Shown in pieces: positions 47,226-59,560 of a DNA stretch of 64,000 nt. Position numbers and translations under genes: made by a program. Source of the DNA: Rugalucina vietnamica (Eukaryota; Mollusca; Bivalvia; Lucinida; Lucinidae). The notes beneath the pieces are model-generated. The model saw only the letters and a list, made by a program, of their open reading frames with translations. It did not search any database and was not told the origin of the DNA. Positions within the stretch are counted from its first letter, which is position 1; every line of letters starts with the position of its first letter. The stretch spans positions 62,299,226 through 62,363,225 of the forward strand of contig OZ024871.1 of NCBI GenBank assembly GCA_964017185.1. The letters run 5' to 3'.

Positions 47226-48218
47226 AATTTTATAATGATTAAAAGGTCTTCAATGAATAAAAAAATCTCAAAAGTTAAAAGGCTTAGGTGGGGGTGCGGA
47301 GGGGGCAGGGGTGTGGGCTTTTCTACTTGTACCTACAAAAGTGATCATATTTCCACTGTTCCTGGACCACTGCACCTGGTCTTACTGTAAAGCATAGATG
47401 TAGCCTTCAGATCCTTTAATAAGTAATGCAAATTATCTAATTTGCATATTCATGAATTTTAATGAAAACATTAAAAATGGCTGAAAACTGGTTTTAAACT
47501 CCATATATAAACAAATTTCAGACTGAAGCTATCATTATGACAACATGTTATTGCACCAGTAATACCATTTATGACAAATATATTGATGTCATGGGTCAAT
47601 ATGAAACTCATCTCATTAGCATATTCATGGATATTAATTGAAATGTCAAAAATAGGAGCGAAAACCAGGGAAAAAAACTATTGCCATTGAAAGGTGTTTG
47701 GTGCGTTATATGATCGTTGTTGCATTTTAGGACAAATTTTCATGGCTGCCAGTTTAGTCAGATGGGCCAATTAAATGCCATAGAAAGATGTCTTCAACAA
47801 TGAACACATTCACATGATGTAAATATCACATTGTTTCCACAACCACCCCTAGTGTGATTCTATAGAATGGGATGAACTTACAAAAATACCCATGTCCCAC
47901 CAAAAGCATACTTTAGAATACTATGATTGGTCTGATAGAATTGCATTGACATAGCAATTTAACCTTCATACCTAATATTGAAATCATTGAATTAACATAT
48001 ATTCATGAATGTTAAAAAAATCATAATGGGAGAAAAATCATGGAAAACATAGGGGTATACGTATAAAAATACATGTACCCACGCTGTTAATGAACCTAGG
48101 ATGCCGAAAGAGATATCAAATGAATGCTGTGGCAATTTACTATCACTCTGAAATATAAGAATAATCGGATTTGTAGTTTCATGTATATTAATGAAATCTT
48201 TAAAAACAGGACAGAATA
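47226..48218. other. Left arm of the large inverted repeat, no gene
   Basis: Repeated ATTCATGAAT(T/A)TTAAT-type blocks lie near 47450, 47625, 48000 and 48180 in an irregular ~180-bp periodicity. No coding frame is seen. Confidence 0.5.
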
Positions 48219-49805
48219 AGAGCTGTCGCAGGACAGCGTGCTCGACTGCTTCTGACCTTTGTCAAACATAAGGCCAAACCCGACTAGTAACCCAGAGCAT
48301 TATGCTCATACATCTTTTTGCCTTGATGCAATAAGGCAAAATCACTGAACCATGAAAGTTAACAATAACTACCTAAGATTTAAAGGTCTCACTCATATTG
48401 TGAAAGAAGTGTGTTCATATACCAACTGAGTGCCAAGACACAAGGCAAAATCACTAAACCGTGAAATAAGGTCACACTGACCTATAAGTATTTCAGGGTC
48501 AAAGCCTCAAAGGTCTAGTGATACTTACTCATAATGTGAAAGAAATCTGATCATATACCCATTCAGTGTTGAGATATAAAGCAAAATCACTGAACCATGA
48601 AATTAGGTCATAGTGACCTATAAGTATGTTTGGGTCCAAGGTCTAGTCATACTCATTCATTATCAGAAAGAAGTATGAAAAAATACCAACTGAGTGTTGA
48701 GATATAAGGCAAAATCACTGAACCATGAAATTAGGTCACAGTGACCCAGGAATACGTTACGGTCAAAGGTCTTGTCATACTCATACATATCGTGAAAGAA
48801 GTATGTTCATATACCAATTGAGTGCCGAGATATAAAGGAAAATCACTGAACCGTGAAATTAGGTCATATTGACCTAGGACTACTTTAGGGTCAAAGGTCT
48901 TGTCATACGCAAACATAGTGTGAAAGAAGTTTGTTCATAAACTACTTAAGTGCCGAGATATAAGGCAAAGTCACTGAACCGTGAAATTAGGTCACAGTGA
49001 CTATAAGTATATTGGGGTCAAAGGTCTGGTCATACACACTCATAATCTGAAAAAAGTATGAAAATATTCTAATTGAGTGTCAAGATATAAGGCAAAATCA
49101 CTGAACCGTGAAATTAGGTCACAGAGACCTAGGACTACTTCAGGGTCAAAGGTCTTGTCATACGCAAACATAATTTGAAAGAAGTTTGTTCATAAACCAT
49201 TTGAGTATCGAGATATAAGGCAAAATCACTGAACCGTGAAATTAGGTCACAGTGACCTATAAGTATATTGGGGTCAAAGGTCTGGTCATACTCACTCATA
49301 ATCTGAAAAAAGTATGAAAATATACTAAATAAGTGTCAAGATATAAGGCAAAATCACTGAACCGTGAAATTAGGTCACAGTGACCTAGGACTAATTCAGG
49401 GTCAAAGGTCTTGTCAAACGCAAACATACTTTGAAAGAAGTTTGTTCATAAACCATTTGAGAACTGAGATATAAGGCAAAATCACTGAACCGTGAAATTA
49501 GGTCACAGTGACCTACAAGTATATTGGGGTCAAAGGTCTGGTCATACTCACTCATAATCTGAAAAAAGTATGAAAATATACTAATTGAGTGTCAAGATAT
49601 AAGGCAAAATCACTGAACCGTGAAATTAGGTCACAGTGACCTATAAGTCTATCGGGGTCAAAGGCCTGGTCGTACTCACTCATAATCTGAAAGAAGTAAG
49701 AAAATATACTAATTGAGTGTCAAGATATAAGGCAAAATCACTGAACCATGGAAAGTAGGTCAACCGACCCTTTCCGTCATGACACACAAGTCAGTGTCAT
49801 AAAGT
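48219..49805 (+). mobile_element. Tandem-core element with ~128-bp monomers rich in AGGTCAnnnTGACCT
   Basis: The 5' end GAGCTGTCGCAGGACAGC is a hairpin. About eleven ~128-bp monomers follow, with CACTGAACCGTGAAATTAGG, AGGTCACAGTGACCT and GGGTCAAAGGTCTGGTCAT. A terminal hairpin ATGACAC...GTGTCAT lies at about 49779-49800. Perfect AGGTCACAGTGACCT copies are at 49244, 49372, 49500 and 49628; other units carry one or more changes. An ACGG tail is absent. Confidence 0.75.
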
Positions 49806-49875
49806 CAAAAGATGAATGACCAACCATCTTCCTAAGTTGTTTCTATTAAGAAATAAAAAGAAAAAAAATTCGGGG

Positions 49876-50645
49876 AGTTCTAGATTTTGACCTCTAGCCC
49901 CGCCCCCCTGACTCCGACCCAGAGGTCCGATGTCATGGAACCTAAAGTGTATGAAGTATGAATGCTTTATGATAAGTTGTTGTCAAGATATGGACTCCTT
50001 GTAAAAGTTACACAGCAGTACATCTATTTTTTACAGTGTTCTAGTTTTTAACCTCTAGCCCCACCCCCCAGGCATGGCCCCGAGAAACCCGATGCCATTA
50101 AATGAAACTCAACCCTACAGGGTAACTATGGTCCGAGTATGAAAGCCCTCTGATAAAAAGTTTTCAAGATATAGACTTCTAGAATACTATATCACAGAAA
50201 AGCCATTATTATTAATGGTGTTCTAGATTTTAACCTCTAGCCCCACCCCCTGGCATGGACCCAGGGATCTGATGCCATGGAATGAAAGCCGACCCTACAG
50301 GGTGTCAATGGCCCAAGTATCAATGCTTTCTGATGAGTGGTTGTCAAGATATGGACTTCTAGAAAACTTTAACACAAGAATTGCCATTTTTGAAGGTGTT
50401 CTAGATTTTAACCTCCAGCCCCACCCCCTGGCCTGGACCCAGGGGCCCGATGCCATGGAATGAAAGCTAACCCTACAGGGTATCTATGGTCCAAGTATGA
50501 ATGCTTTCTGATGAGTGGTTGTCAAGATATGGACTTCTAGAAAACTTTAACGCAAGTGTGACGCGCACGCGCACGGGAACGGGAACGGGAACGTGGACGA
50601 CCGAGGTGACTGCAATAGCTCTATGCACTTCGTGCAGTCTAGCTA
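49876..50645 (+). mobile_element. Tandem-core element with ~160-183-bp CTAGCCCC monomers
   Basis: Four monomers start near 49876, 50036, 50219 and 50397 with GTTCTAGATTTTGACCTC and a CTAGCCCCACCCCC block. A simple tail (GCGCACGCGCACGGGAACGG) and hairpin TGCACTTCGTGCA (about 50622-50636) end the element. The monomer is shared with 1-390. The 3' end matches 54985. Confidence 0.75.
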
Positions 50646-52860
50646 AAAAATGGAAAAATTAAAGGGGTAAACATAAGAAATGACTTGTATCTTCCCAACC
50701 CAAAGCCCGTAAGTACTGGTTGTTAAGGCAGTATTATGCCATCCTATATTACAATTTATAAGTCATTTTGATTTTTATTTTCATGAATATCAATAACATC
50801 TTTCGGAATTGGGGTAAAATGCTGAGAGCATAAGGCGGTATACACGTAAAAAACGCACATATCATAGTTGCTGATAGACCTAGAGAGCTGGGATTGGTAT
50901 CAAATGATTGCTTAGACGTTGTTATAATCTGATAGTTGCTTTATCCGACATATTTATTGTATAAACGCTAATAAGATCTTTATAAATAAGAAAAAATAAC
51001 CAGAAAATGAAGGTTTTTTTTGTAGCATGCATGGCGTTTAGTAAGATGTTTTATCTATCAGTTTACATGGTTTTTAATCAGATACTGTATACCTATCAGA
51101 CTATATTGTCCTGACTTTCTATAGGTACCATTTTCATCCCTCTAAGGATATTAGTAGAGGAGATATAAGCAACTTTGTTGGTATATCGCCTGTAATATTT
51201 GGTGATATTTCTCTGATTTAAACGATCCCATTAATATCCATACAACAAAAATATCTAGTTGCCCTTATATATCAGATCATATGGTTATAGAACATTGTCA
51301 TATCAATCATTTGATTTCAACTTCTGCTCTTTAGGTCCTTCAGAAGCCAAGATACATGTGTTTAAAATCAATACCTCCTAATTTTTTCCTGCATTTTACC
51401 CCAATTCCTAAAGCCTTTATTAATATTCATGATAATGAAAAATCAAATAACTTATCTATTACAGTATGGATGGGTATAATATTGCCCTAGCAACCATTTG
51501 TTTCCCTTTTCAGCACTTCGGGGTTTTGATTGCCTAAACACGTGTATTTGAAGGTGTATCTGTATAATCTTTTCCATTTATTTCTCCCAATTTCATAATT
51601 TTTCATTAATATACATGAAATTGAAAATTATTTTTTCTTATATCGTACTTCAAAGGGTTAGTACGATACCTTAGCATTTATTTCATACCATATTCACCGT
51701 CCTAGGTTTATTTACAGCCCACATACAAGTGATTTTGTATGTACACCCCATATTTTCCATGATTTCCTCCCATTTCTTACAATTTTCATTTATATTCATG
51801 AATATGCAAATTCAATGATTTGAATAAAAGGATTATCATTAAATCGTTCTGTCCAAGCTCTACTATCAGATCAATCATAGTACTCTAGAGCTTGCTATTG
51901 GAATGATATGGGTATTTTTGAAAGTCCGTCCAATTCTTTAGAATCACACAATGGATGGGCATGGAAACAATATGATTTTACATCATGCAAATATGTTCAT
52001 TGTCGAGGACAATGTTTTACAGCATTTAATTGGTCCCTCTGACCAAAATGGCAGCCATGAAAATTTGTCCTAAAATGCAAGAAGGCTCTTATAATCCATC
52101 AAAAACCTTTCAATGGCAATAGTTTTCTCCTGGTTTTCACTCCAGTTTTCAACATTATAATGAGTATTCATGAATATGAAAATGAGATAAAATTTTCAAA
52201 TAGGTCCATGACATCAATATATTTGTCACATGATATATTACTAGTGCAATAACAATGTCATAATGGTGGTTTTGGCCTGAAAATTGTTCATTTATGGATT
52301 TTAAACCTTTTTTAATGTTTTCATTAAAATTCATGAATATGCAAATAAGATAATTTGCATTACTTACCACAGGATAAAAGGGATATGTCTAGCCTTAACA
52401 ATGAGACCAGGCTCAGTGGTCTAGGACAAATAACAATGGCGATATGATCAATTTTGTAGGTACACCCCGTGTCAAGAATAACGTTAACAGTTGCCATGGA
52501 AGCCATGCATTTTTTCATATTGAAATTGAGTTTATCTTTGCGGGCAAAACTTTTTTGCATTTAAATTTAAGTAATTTAGTCAAGCAATTATCTAACAATA
52601 TATTTTAAGTGATTTTAGGCTCAGATCATGACAAACAAATGAAACGTTTCATCAATATAACAGAGTCTAGATATTTTGGCGGCCATTTTGAATATATGCA
52701 AATTAGGACATTAAGACGTCATTTCTCAACTTGCCAACATTGGTTTTTGGATTCAGCACACCAAATTACCCCTAGTTCAAGTGTCAAACCCTTTTCCTCA
52801 CAAAATGCCTGTACTTGTTAACTTTTCTCAATTCCTGTCTTACCTATTAGAATAAAACTC
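50646..52860. other. Right arm of the large inverted repeat, no gene
   Basis: AT-rich sequence with ATTCATGAATAT-type blocks at irregular ~180-bp spacing, complementary to 47.2-48.2 kb and, at its right end, to 43.5-43.8 kb. No coding frame is recognised. Confidence 0.5.
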
Positions 52861-54224
52861 TTCTTTCAGTATTTGCCACATACATAGGTAAATTTCAAAT
52901 GTGGTTACATTAGACGGAATATTTCCATCGGTATTCCGTTAAACCTCTCCATACCGACGGAAATGGGATATATTCAGTCCTTGGTCGAAATGAAAATTCA
53001 GCAAAACTGCAAAACTGTGTTATTCTAACTTATGTTAGATCTTTTCTTGTATATATATGACAAATTATAAATATTCTAGTTGTTAAAGTACGCAGAATCA
53101 TATAATACTTCATTTTTTTTTCTATCTGTCTATGGAAAATTTCAAAGATGTCTATAAATAGATTATCGGAGATTACTGTAGAATTAGCGACTCAAAGTCG
53201 AAAATCGTTTGTTTTTCTTCATTAATTTCAACGATTTAGGCAATTTTATGTGTTTACTGGAAGATCACTGGTACAAATGCATAACAAAAATAATATGATT
53301 AATAGCAAAATAACACTGCTGCAAGTTGCTTACTAAATCCGCAATCAGCTCGACTTTGGTTTAAATGCAACCTATGCTAAGCTGTCAGGGAAGTGGAACG
53401 AGGTACCGAAGTGACAGTTAGCCAGCTGATCTATGCTTACGTATATACACAGGTACAAACACTACGTCACAAACCACGTGGTCTATAAAATCAAGGTAAG
53501 TCATGTGACCTTCATGTGACCTTTTTTCACTTCCGGGTGGCAAAAAAAAGCAACCTCGGGTCAATGAATGTGTAATGAATTGTAATGTTTTGATGTATAA
53601 AATTGTAAAATAATGTCAAAATATTACTTATTCATAACAAACTGATGTCCAAATATGTTTGTTCATTAATTGCTGCTTGTTTGTTATTTAGTATTATAAG
53701 TATTTAGCATTTCTTCCCGTGCGGAATTCGAAAATATTTATTTAAAATGTTTGTATCTCAGTCAAAATAGATGAAATATTTACACGGTAGAAATCAGATA
53801 TCAACGTTAAATATTTAATTTCCATGTCTTAATCAAGTTCAAGTCCCCCCCAAAAAAGGAATATCTTGAGCTGTCAGATGGGTGCTCTCACTCTCTCTCT
53901 CTCCTAAGAGCAAGCAATTTAAACTTGTCTTGCATGCGGTGAAATAATAAAACCACATGTTCAAGAGATTTAGACTTTAACCAAAAAATTTAACACAAAA
54001 TTTCTAACCACGGTTCAGGCTAAAGATACAGTACCGTATCCCTAGCCACTGCCTAATCTGAATACAAAGGTACAATGTTATTGTTTACATTATGTGACCT
54101 CGACCTTGATGACGTAGTAGGCGTTGCATTGTGGTTAAAATTTTCACTTCCGGGTGGCAAAAAAACTTTTAGGTTCAATGTTGTTTACATACATTACTGA
54201 GTTAGAATTAAAGTGAAATGTGTG
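52861..54224. other. Gene-free spacer
   Basis: A short (CT)n tract lies at 53888-53908. CACTTCCGGGTGGCAAAAAA occurs twice (near 53529 and 54147) in similar surroundings, suggesting an old duplication. No gene is recognised. Confidence 0.45.
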
Positions 54225-54985
54225 GTGCTATCCCAATTTCTAAGTCTGTGACCTTGACCTCAAGGTCACCCAGGGTAGGTCATGATGGTACTGCATAAAA
54301 CTTCAGACCAATATCTACCAACATGCAAAGTATCAACTCCATCAATCAACATGGTCAAGAAATATAGACTTACAAAAACGTAAATCAAAAACTTCAACAC
54401 AAAATTTCTAAGTCTGCGACCTTGACCTCAAGGTCACCGAGAGTGGGTCATGATGGTACTGCATAAAACTTCAGACCAATATCTAGCAACATGCAAAGTA
54501 TCAACTCAATCCATCAATATGGACAAGAGATATAGACTTACAAAAACTTTAACCAAAATCTTAAACACAAAATTTCTATGTCCAGGACCTTGACCTCAAG
54601 GTCACCAAGGGTAGGGTGGGTCATGATGGTACTGCATAAAACTTAAGACCAATATCTACCAACATGCAAAGTATCAACTCAATCCATCAATATGGTCAAG
54701 AGATATAGACTTACAAAAACTTAAACCAAAAAATTTCTATGTCCAGGACCTTGACCTCAAGGTCACCAAGGGTAGGGTGGGTCATGATGGTACTGCGTAA
54801 AACTTCAGACCACTTCAGACCATTGAACATGCAAAGTATCAACTTGATCCATCAACATGGTCAAGAGATATAGACTTATAAAAAAACTTAAACCGAAAGT
54901 GTGACACGGACATACACGTAAGCGTAAACGGGGACGACCGAGGTGACTACAATAGCTCTATGCACTTTGTGCAGGCGAGCTAATA
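54225..54985 (+). mobile_element. Tandem-core element with ~165-bp monomers and a palindromic GACCTTGACC block
   Basis: Four monomers start near 54249, 54416, 54586 and 54744, each with GTGACCTTGACCTCAAGGTC-type palindromes and GGTCATGATGGTACTGC. The 3' end AGGTGACTACAATAGCTCTA, TGCACTTTGTGCA is the hairpin used by the 49876-50645 element, although the monomers differ. A weak tail (ACACGTAAGCGTAAACGGGG) precedes it. Confidence 0.75.
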
Positions 54986-55152
54986 AATCACGGAAAGAGT
55001 TCTTTGACAGACATTTTTTTTTAACTAGAAAGCGCAAGTCTTAGAAAATGTCAAATAATTTTCATCAGGAAAACGAGTCTGTGTAATGTATACCCCCTTG
55101 AACCCCACTTTTATATAGTAAAACTGGGGTATGCAGGGGTATATCTATTTTT

Positions 55153-55255
55153 CTTATTTTTGCTCCAAAACATAGATTGTGGGTACTCGTTAGAACTGCC
55201 TCGGCGAGGCAGTTCTAATGAGTACCCACAATCTATGTTTTGGAGCAAAAATAAG
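55153..55255. repeat. 103-bp near-perfect palindrome
   Basis: Two 51-bp arms around position 55204 are complementary except at one position (CTCG versus CTCA). They contain GCTCCAAAACATAGATTGTG, GGGTAC and AGAACTGCCTCG. A diverged copy is at 20121-20240. Flanks share TATGCAGGGGTATAT and GAAAATTTTC with that copy, suggesting a palindromic MITE. Confidence 0.85.
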
Positions 55256-56100
55256 AAAAAAAAATTCTACTGAAAATTTTCAATTTTTACAACTTTAGAA
55301 AAAATGTACATTACACTAGTCCGGTAGAATCTGAGGTGGACCTGGATTTGGGGTATATAGAAAATGTTTTAATGGATTTTGATAGTTAACACCTTCAAAC
55401 ACAAAATTCTGGTGGGTGCCACCTTGGCACCCTTGGGCAACTCTCAGAATTCAATATGGCATCCAAGATGGATGACAACTGTAAAGGACATACTGTATAA
55501 GATCTTAACTCTAACAAAGTAAACTCATTTTTGGTCTAAAAGGGTCATACAATCATTAAAATGAATTAAAATAAATTAAAATACATTTACTTTGTTGCTG
55601 GATATAGGGCGAAAAAAGATGACATCCAAGATGGCGGTCAAAACTCTGAAAATTATTATTTGTGTCATTTTTATTGCTATTTTTGGCAATATTATTGCTC
55701 TAAAGTGATATAAAAATTGATTCACAACTTTAAAATAAATCTCTTCAATGAGTGTCACCATTGGACAACTCGTAGAATTCAATATGGCACCTAAGAGGGT
55801 TGTCACTTTTAAAGGGGTTTCTCTATTAAGACTTTGCGATAACAAAATGAACTTTATTTGGTTTAAAGGGCCATAGAAGTATGCTGACCCATCAAAAAGA
55901 GCTAAAACAAATTTCATGTGTTGTTAAATTACAAAAGCAAATAGAAAAAGAAAAAGATGACATCCAAGATGGTGGACAAAACTCTTAAAATGGTTTATGT
56001 GTCTTTTTACAACTTATATGGCAATATTATTGGTCTGAAGTGGAATAAATTTTGAAAGACCTATAGAATATACTTATCCACTAAAAAGGCAATAGAAAAA

Positions 56101-57360
56101 TGAAAAACAGACATTAAAAATTATTGGTATATGATTTACCATTCTCACGTACATGATACAAGTATTTTAAACAAAAGCAGACAAGTTTATATATGGAAGT
56201 CTGAAAGAGTAAAAGGGATTTTTAAGTCATGCAGAAGTACAGATGTATTTCTGAGACTTTGGGATTGACTTTGTAGTGTCTCCTCTGCTTACATTGAGAG
56301 CACTTTCCCTCCTGTAATTTTCCTTACTGAATTTTCTATAATGGAAAGTGCCTATCATTTATTCTTACAGCAATTATCAAACCAGCTTAGCCGTGCTTGC
56401 TTAAAGAACATATGAATGATTTGCATTCCTGATATTTTCTTCTGGAATCACATCCTGCCCTTTGATCTATGACAGTTCTATCAAGTGGAAATGATTATGT
56501 CCATTATGACATGCTAATGACCTACTATCTAGGTCTTGCATGCATGTAAGAGGGTTGAAAGTACCGCAGACTTGTAGACATTTAGCTGTGTGTAAAGCTT
56601 TATTCCATTTTGCTCTCAGACATTCTTACAGTCTCCCGAATGCCACATTTGCTTTCGCACTTCTGACAGTTATCAAACTGCTTTGGAAAAATGCTCCTCA
56701 GGTAGGTGAAGTTTTCAACTTCTTTTAGCTTAAGCCCATTCACAGTTAAATATTAAGTCTCTTGGTATACAATGGGTGTGCATACCATTGGTGTACTGTC
56801 CACATCTCGAATGCATATTAAGAGGATCATGAATATATTTCAAATTGGTGTCATACATGATCCTTTTTAATAAAACGTTTGTTGATGTCTTCCAAATGCT
56901 ACACACACTTTCACAGCGCTGGCAATAACGATCATCAAAGAGCACTGCTCTAGTGAGAGTACCTCACAAGTAGGAGATATATGGACAACCTTCTTTTTTG
57001 TCCATTTTCAGGAATGACAGTGGTTCAGGTTTTAAATGCTGCATTACCAATTTTTGTGTTGTTTGTAAGGCCATAGCTGTCATATCATAGTGAAATCTGA
57101 TTCATATCACCTTGCATTTTGCATTTCATCTAGTATTCAATTCATTGTCATCTATATGTAATGTATAGCTCATCCAACATGCCAGACTCTGTCTTAGTAG
57201 TTACATGTAGCCTCCTTAGGTTGAATAATTACCTGTAAAAGTGGCACCTGGTTGTATCACAGTCCTAGCATAGATCAGTGAGCTTAACAAAAGTATTTTG
57301 GTGGCACAACACGTACAGTCCTTTTTGATCCCATTAGTCACCAGAAAGGTTGCAAAAAAG
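56101..57360. other. Central part of the long-inverted-repeat element, no gene
   Basis: There are two short similar blocks around TTTGC...CACTTCTGACAGTTATC (56650) and the reverse-like CACTTTCACAGCGCTGGC (56908). No recognisable protein was found in any frame. Confidence 0.35.
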
Positions 57361-57640
57361 GTACAAGTAGGCAAAGATCAGGAAACGCGCAATCAGAAAA
57401 AGATTCCCACTCCAAAAACCGAGGTGGGAAAAAACTAAATTAACAATCATGTACTTATACCATGAAAACATATCGTAAGCCAAATGTGTAGCTATTTTCC
57501 CAATAGGTGGCCACTCAGTTACCTAAACTTAACTTAAAATATGAAAACATACATAAGGCGCCAACAGCTCAAAATTCTTAAACACCAAGACATAAAACAA
57601 AGAACAACCACAGAAGTATCGCCTTGGAACGATCAGCAAC
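57361..57640 (-). repeat. Dispersed ~280-bp repeat (copy 2, inverted)
   Basis: The reverse complement of 32300-32582, including GTACAAGTAGGCAAAGATCA, CACTCCAAAAACCGAGGTGG and CATAAGGCGCCAACAG. The 74-residue plus frame starting at 57541 is repeat-derived. Confidence 0.75.
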
Positions 57641-58590
57641 ATAAAATTACTGGCGGGCTTAAATCAATTTTACATGGCCATAACCTCACCCTCAGCTTCT
57701 GCAGTGTTTTCATATCATTTAGTTTTTTCATCGGTCCTCTTGTTGAATCTCTAACTAGTCAATGAATAATCATGGACAAACAAATAAATCATGATAAACA
57801 TCCTGATGAATCAAAAAGGAGGAGTCAACAGATTCAGTAAGCAATGGAGATCCCTGGGCACTGAATAACTTACTGAAACCCTGAGAAAAAGAAAAACATC
57901 AGTTGGACCCCGGTTGGCCAAGTAACAGACAAGAAGCTCCGGCCCCAACCAACTAAAATGAATAGCGTTAAGTCGGGGCCATCAAACACTTAAATGACTT
58001 AATCATTCTGAACACTAGCCTGCAAGCCATGATGATAATGGTGTTTCACTTCTACGAATCTGGAAGGACAGCTTATCTTGGCCAGGGTGTTTTAGAGCTC
58101 ATCACAATTGATTTTTGTTGAAAGCATTGAAGAGTGGACAAATATCATTTAGGGTTTTTATTTTGTGTTTGGCATTTCTCTTGAAGTTTCCTGTAAAGCT
58201 GGTTTGAGCCCCAACTATCTTATATTTCTGACTGTTAAAAGGCCCCACTTCTGTTGTGGTTCTATTTGTTTCATGTTTTGATGTTTATGTTTGCACTTTT
58301 CACATGCGTTTTCATATTTTAATTCAGTTCAGTGGCTTAATTTAGGAAATCATTTCTCTTTGTATCAGTACCTAATTGTTATTTTTCATCTGGGTTTAAG
58401 GTGGGACTTTGGTTCCAACTGCATCAGATTCTGATAATTGCTTTCTTTACCCTTTGCTGTAAAGATCACATCTTTTTGTCCTTTCCAAATAAGCATTGGC
58501 TGTCTGGTAAAAGTCCAGCCAGATCAATATGCACATTCAGGCGTTAAACATGATTTTGTTAGTATCATGCATTTGGTAAGTGGGAAATGA
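57641..58590. other. Gene-free spacer with a possible third copy of the dispersed repeat
   Basis: At 58250-58450, CTTCTGTTGTGGTTCTATTT and TTCATGTTTTGATGTTTATG resemble the start of the 32300 repeat. Nothing else is recognised. Confidence 0.4.
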
Positions 58591-59560
58591 CTCTTAAGTT
58601 CTTACATGATAGCCTTCTTTCTCCTTATACCTTGGAACAATTATGTCAGTGTCTCTGAACTTTCTGAGATGACAGTTGTTGCGCCGGCTTTCTTGTCTGA
58701 AACTCTGAATTGTAGATAGAGCGTCTGAATTTGCCATCATGGATGCCATCATTAATATCTTAAAAGTTTTATTAAATACATTTACATGTAAAACCATCCT
58801 CTTTGGAATCATCCTAGTGTTTGTATGCCAGTAACTGAATACATGAACAATTTTCAATACATATGCTGCCTTAACGTGGAAATAACAGCAAACTCCATAT
58901 TTGGGAGACTTTTTGTGAACCATCTTGAATATGTAATATGCCAAATGACTTTTGTAAATAATATCAACCTCTGTAAAGAAAATTCTTTGTATGTCTGCAT
59001 ATGAATAAAAGAATATTTTCCATATATTTCAAGCCAAATGATAACAATATTGGCAAAAAATATGTATTTGGGTGTCATCTTGGTTGTCATCTTTAACGTA
59101 TTTACTTATGATGTAATATCTAATGATGTTTTGAGATTACATAACCGTTATTATGATATCTATATAAGCCTGTACCAAATAAATCGTTATTTTGATAGAT
59201 ATTAAGCATAACAATTCTTGTAGCAAAAATATGTAATTTGAAAGCCATTTTGGATGCCATTTTGAATATTTTCAAAGCTTAATATTCTTTTTTTGTTAAT
59301 TTGACTAACCATTTTCATGATCTAGATTCTGACTGCACCTCATAAAGTGATTGATTTCAATCGATTTTAAACATGAAACGACAATAATTGCAAAACTCCT
59401 TATTTGGAGACCATCTTTGATGCCATCTTGAATATTTTGAGTTGCCCAAAAAAGGTGACAAGGTGGCTCATTCTCTTATTTGTTAGTAGAGGTCATTTGT
59501 AAAACATTTTCTATATACCCCAAATCCAGGTTGACCAAAAAATCCCCTATGTTCTACAGG

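Larger units (their letters stand above)
43440..52860. repeat. Large diverged inverted repeat (~9.4 kb overall)
   Basis: The left arm (about 43550-43800 and 47230-48200) and right arm (about 50690-52855) are complementary in the same order. GAGGAAAAGGGTTTGA (43618) pairs with TCAAACCCTTTTCCTC (52784). TTGGATTCAGCA (52746) pairs with TGCTGAATCCAA (43660). ATTCATGAATATGCAAAT-type blocks near 52330 and 51790 pair with those near 47440 and 48000. The left arm is interrupted by the 151-bp array and the loop by two other tandem-core elements. Arm identity looks moderate. It may be a long-TIR transposon or a segmental inversion. Confidence 0.7.
55322..59560. repeat. 4.2-kb element with long (~0.8-1 kb) inverted repeats
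   Basis: The left outer end GGACCTGGATTTGGGGTATA then TAGAAAATGTTTTA (55338-55371) is complementary to 59502-59535. Both arms hold ~280-bp degenerate monomers with ATGACATCCAAGATGG and GGCAATATTATTG-like blocks (55420-56100; reverse complements at 58735-59440). The central 2.5 kb is not repeated and contains the dispersed repeat at 57361-57640. No transposase is recognised. Confidence 0.7.
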
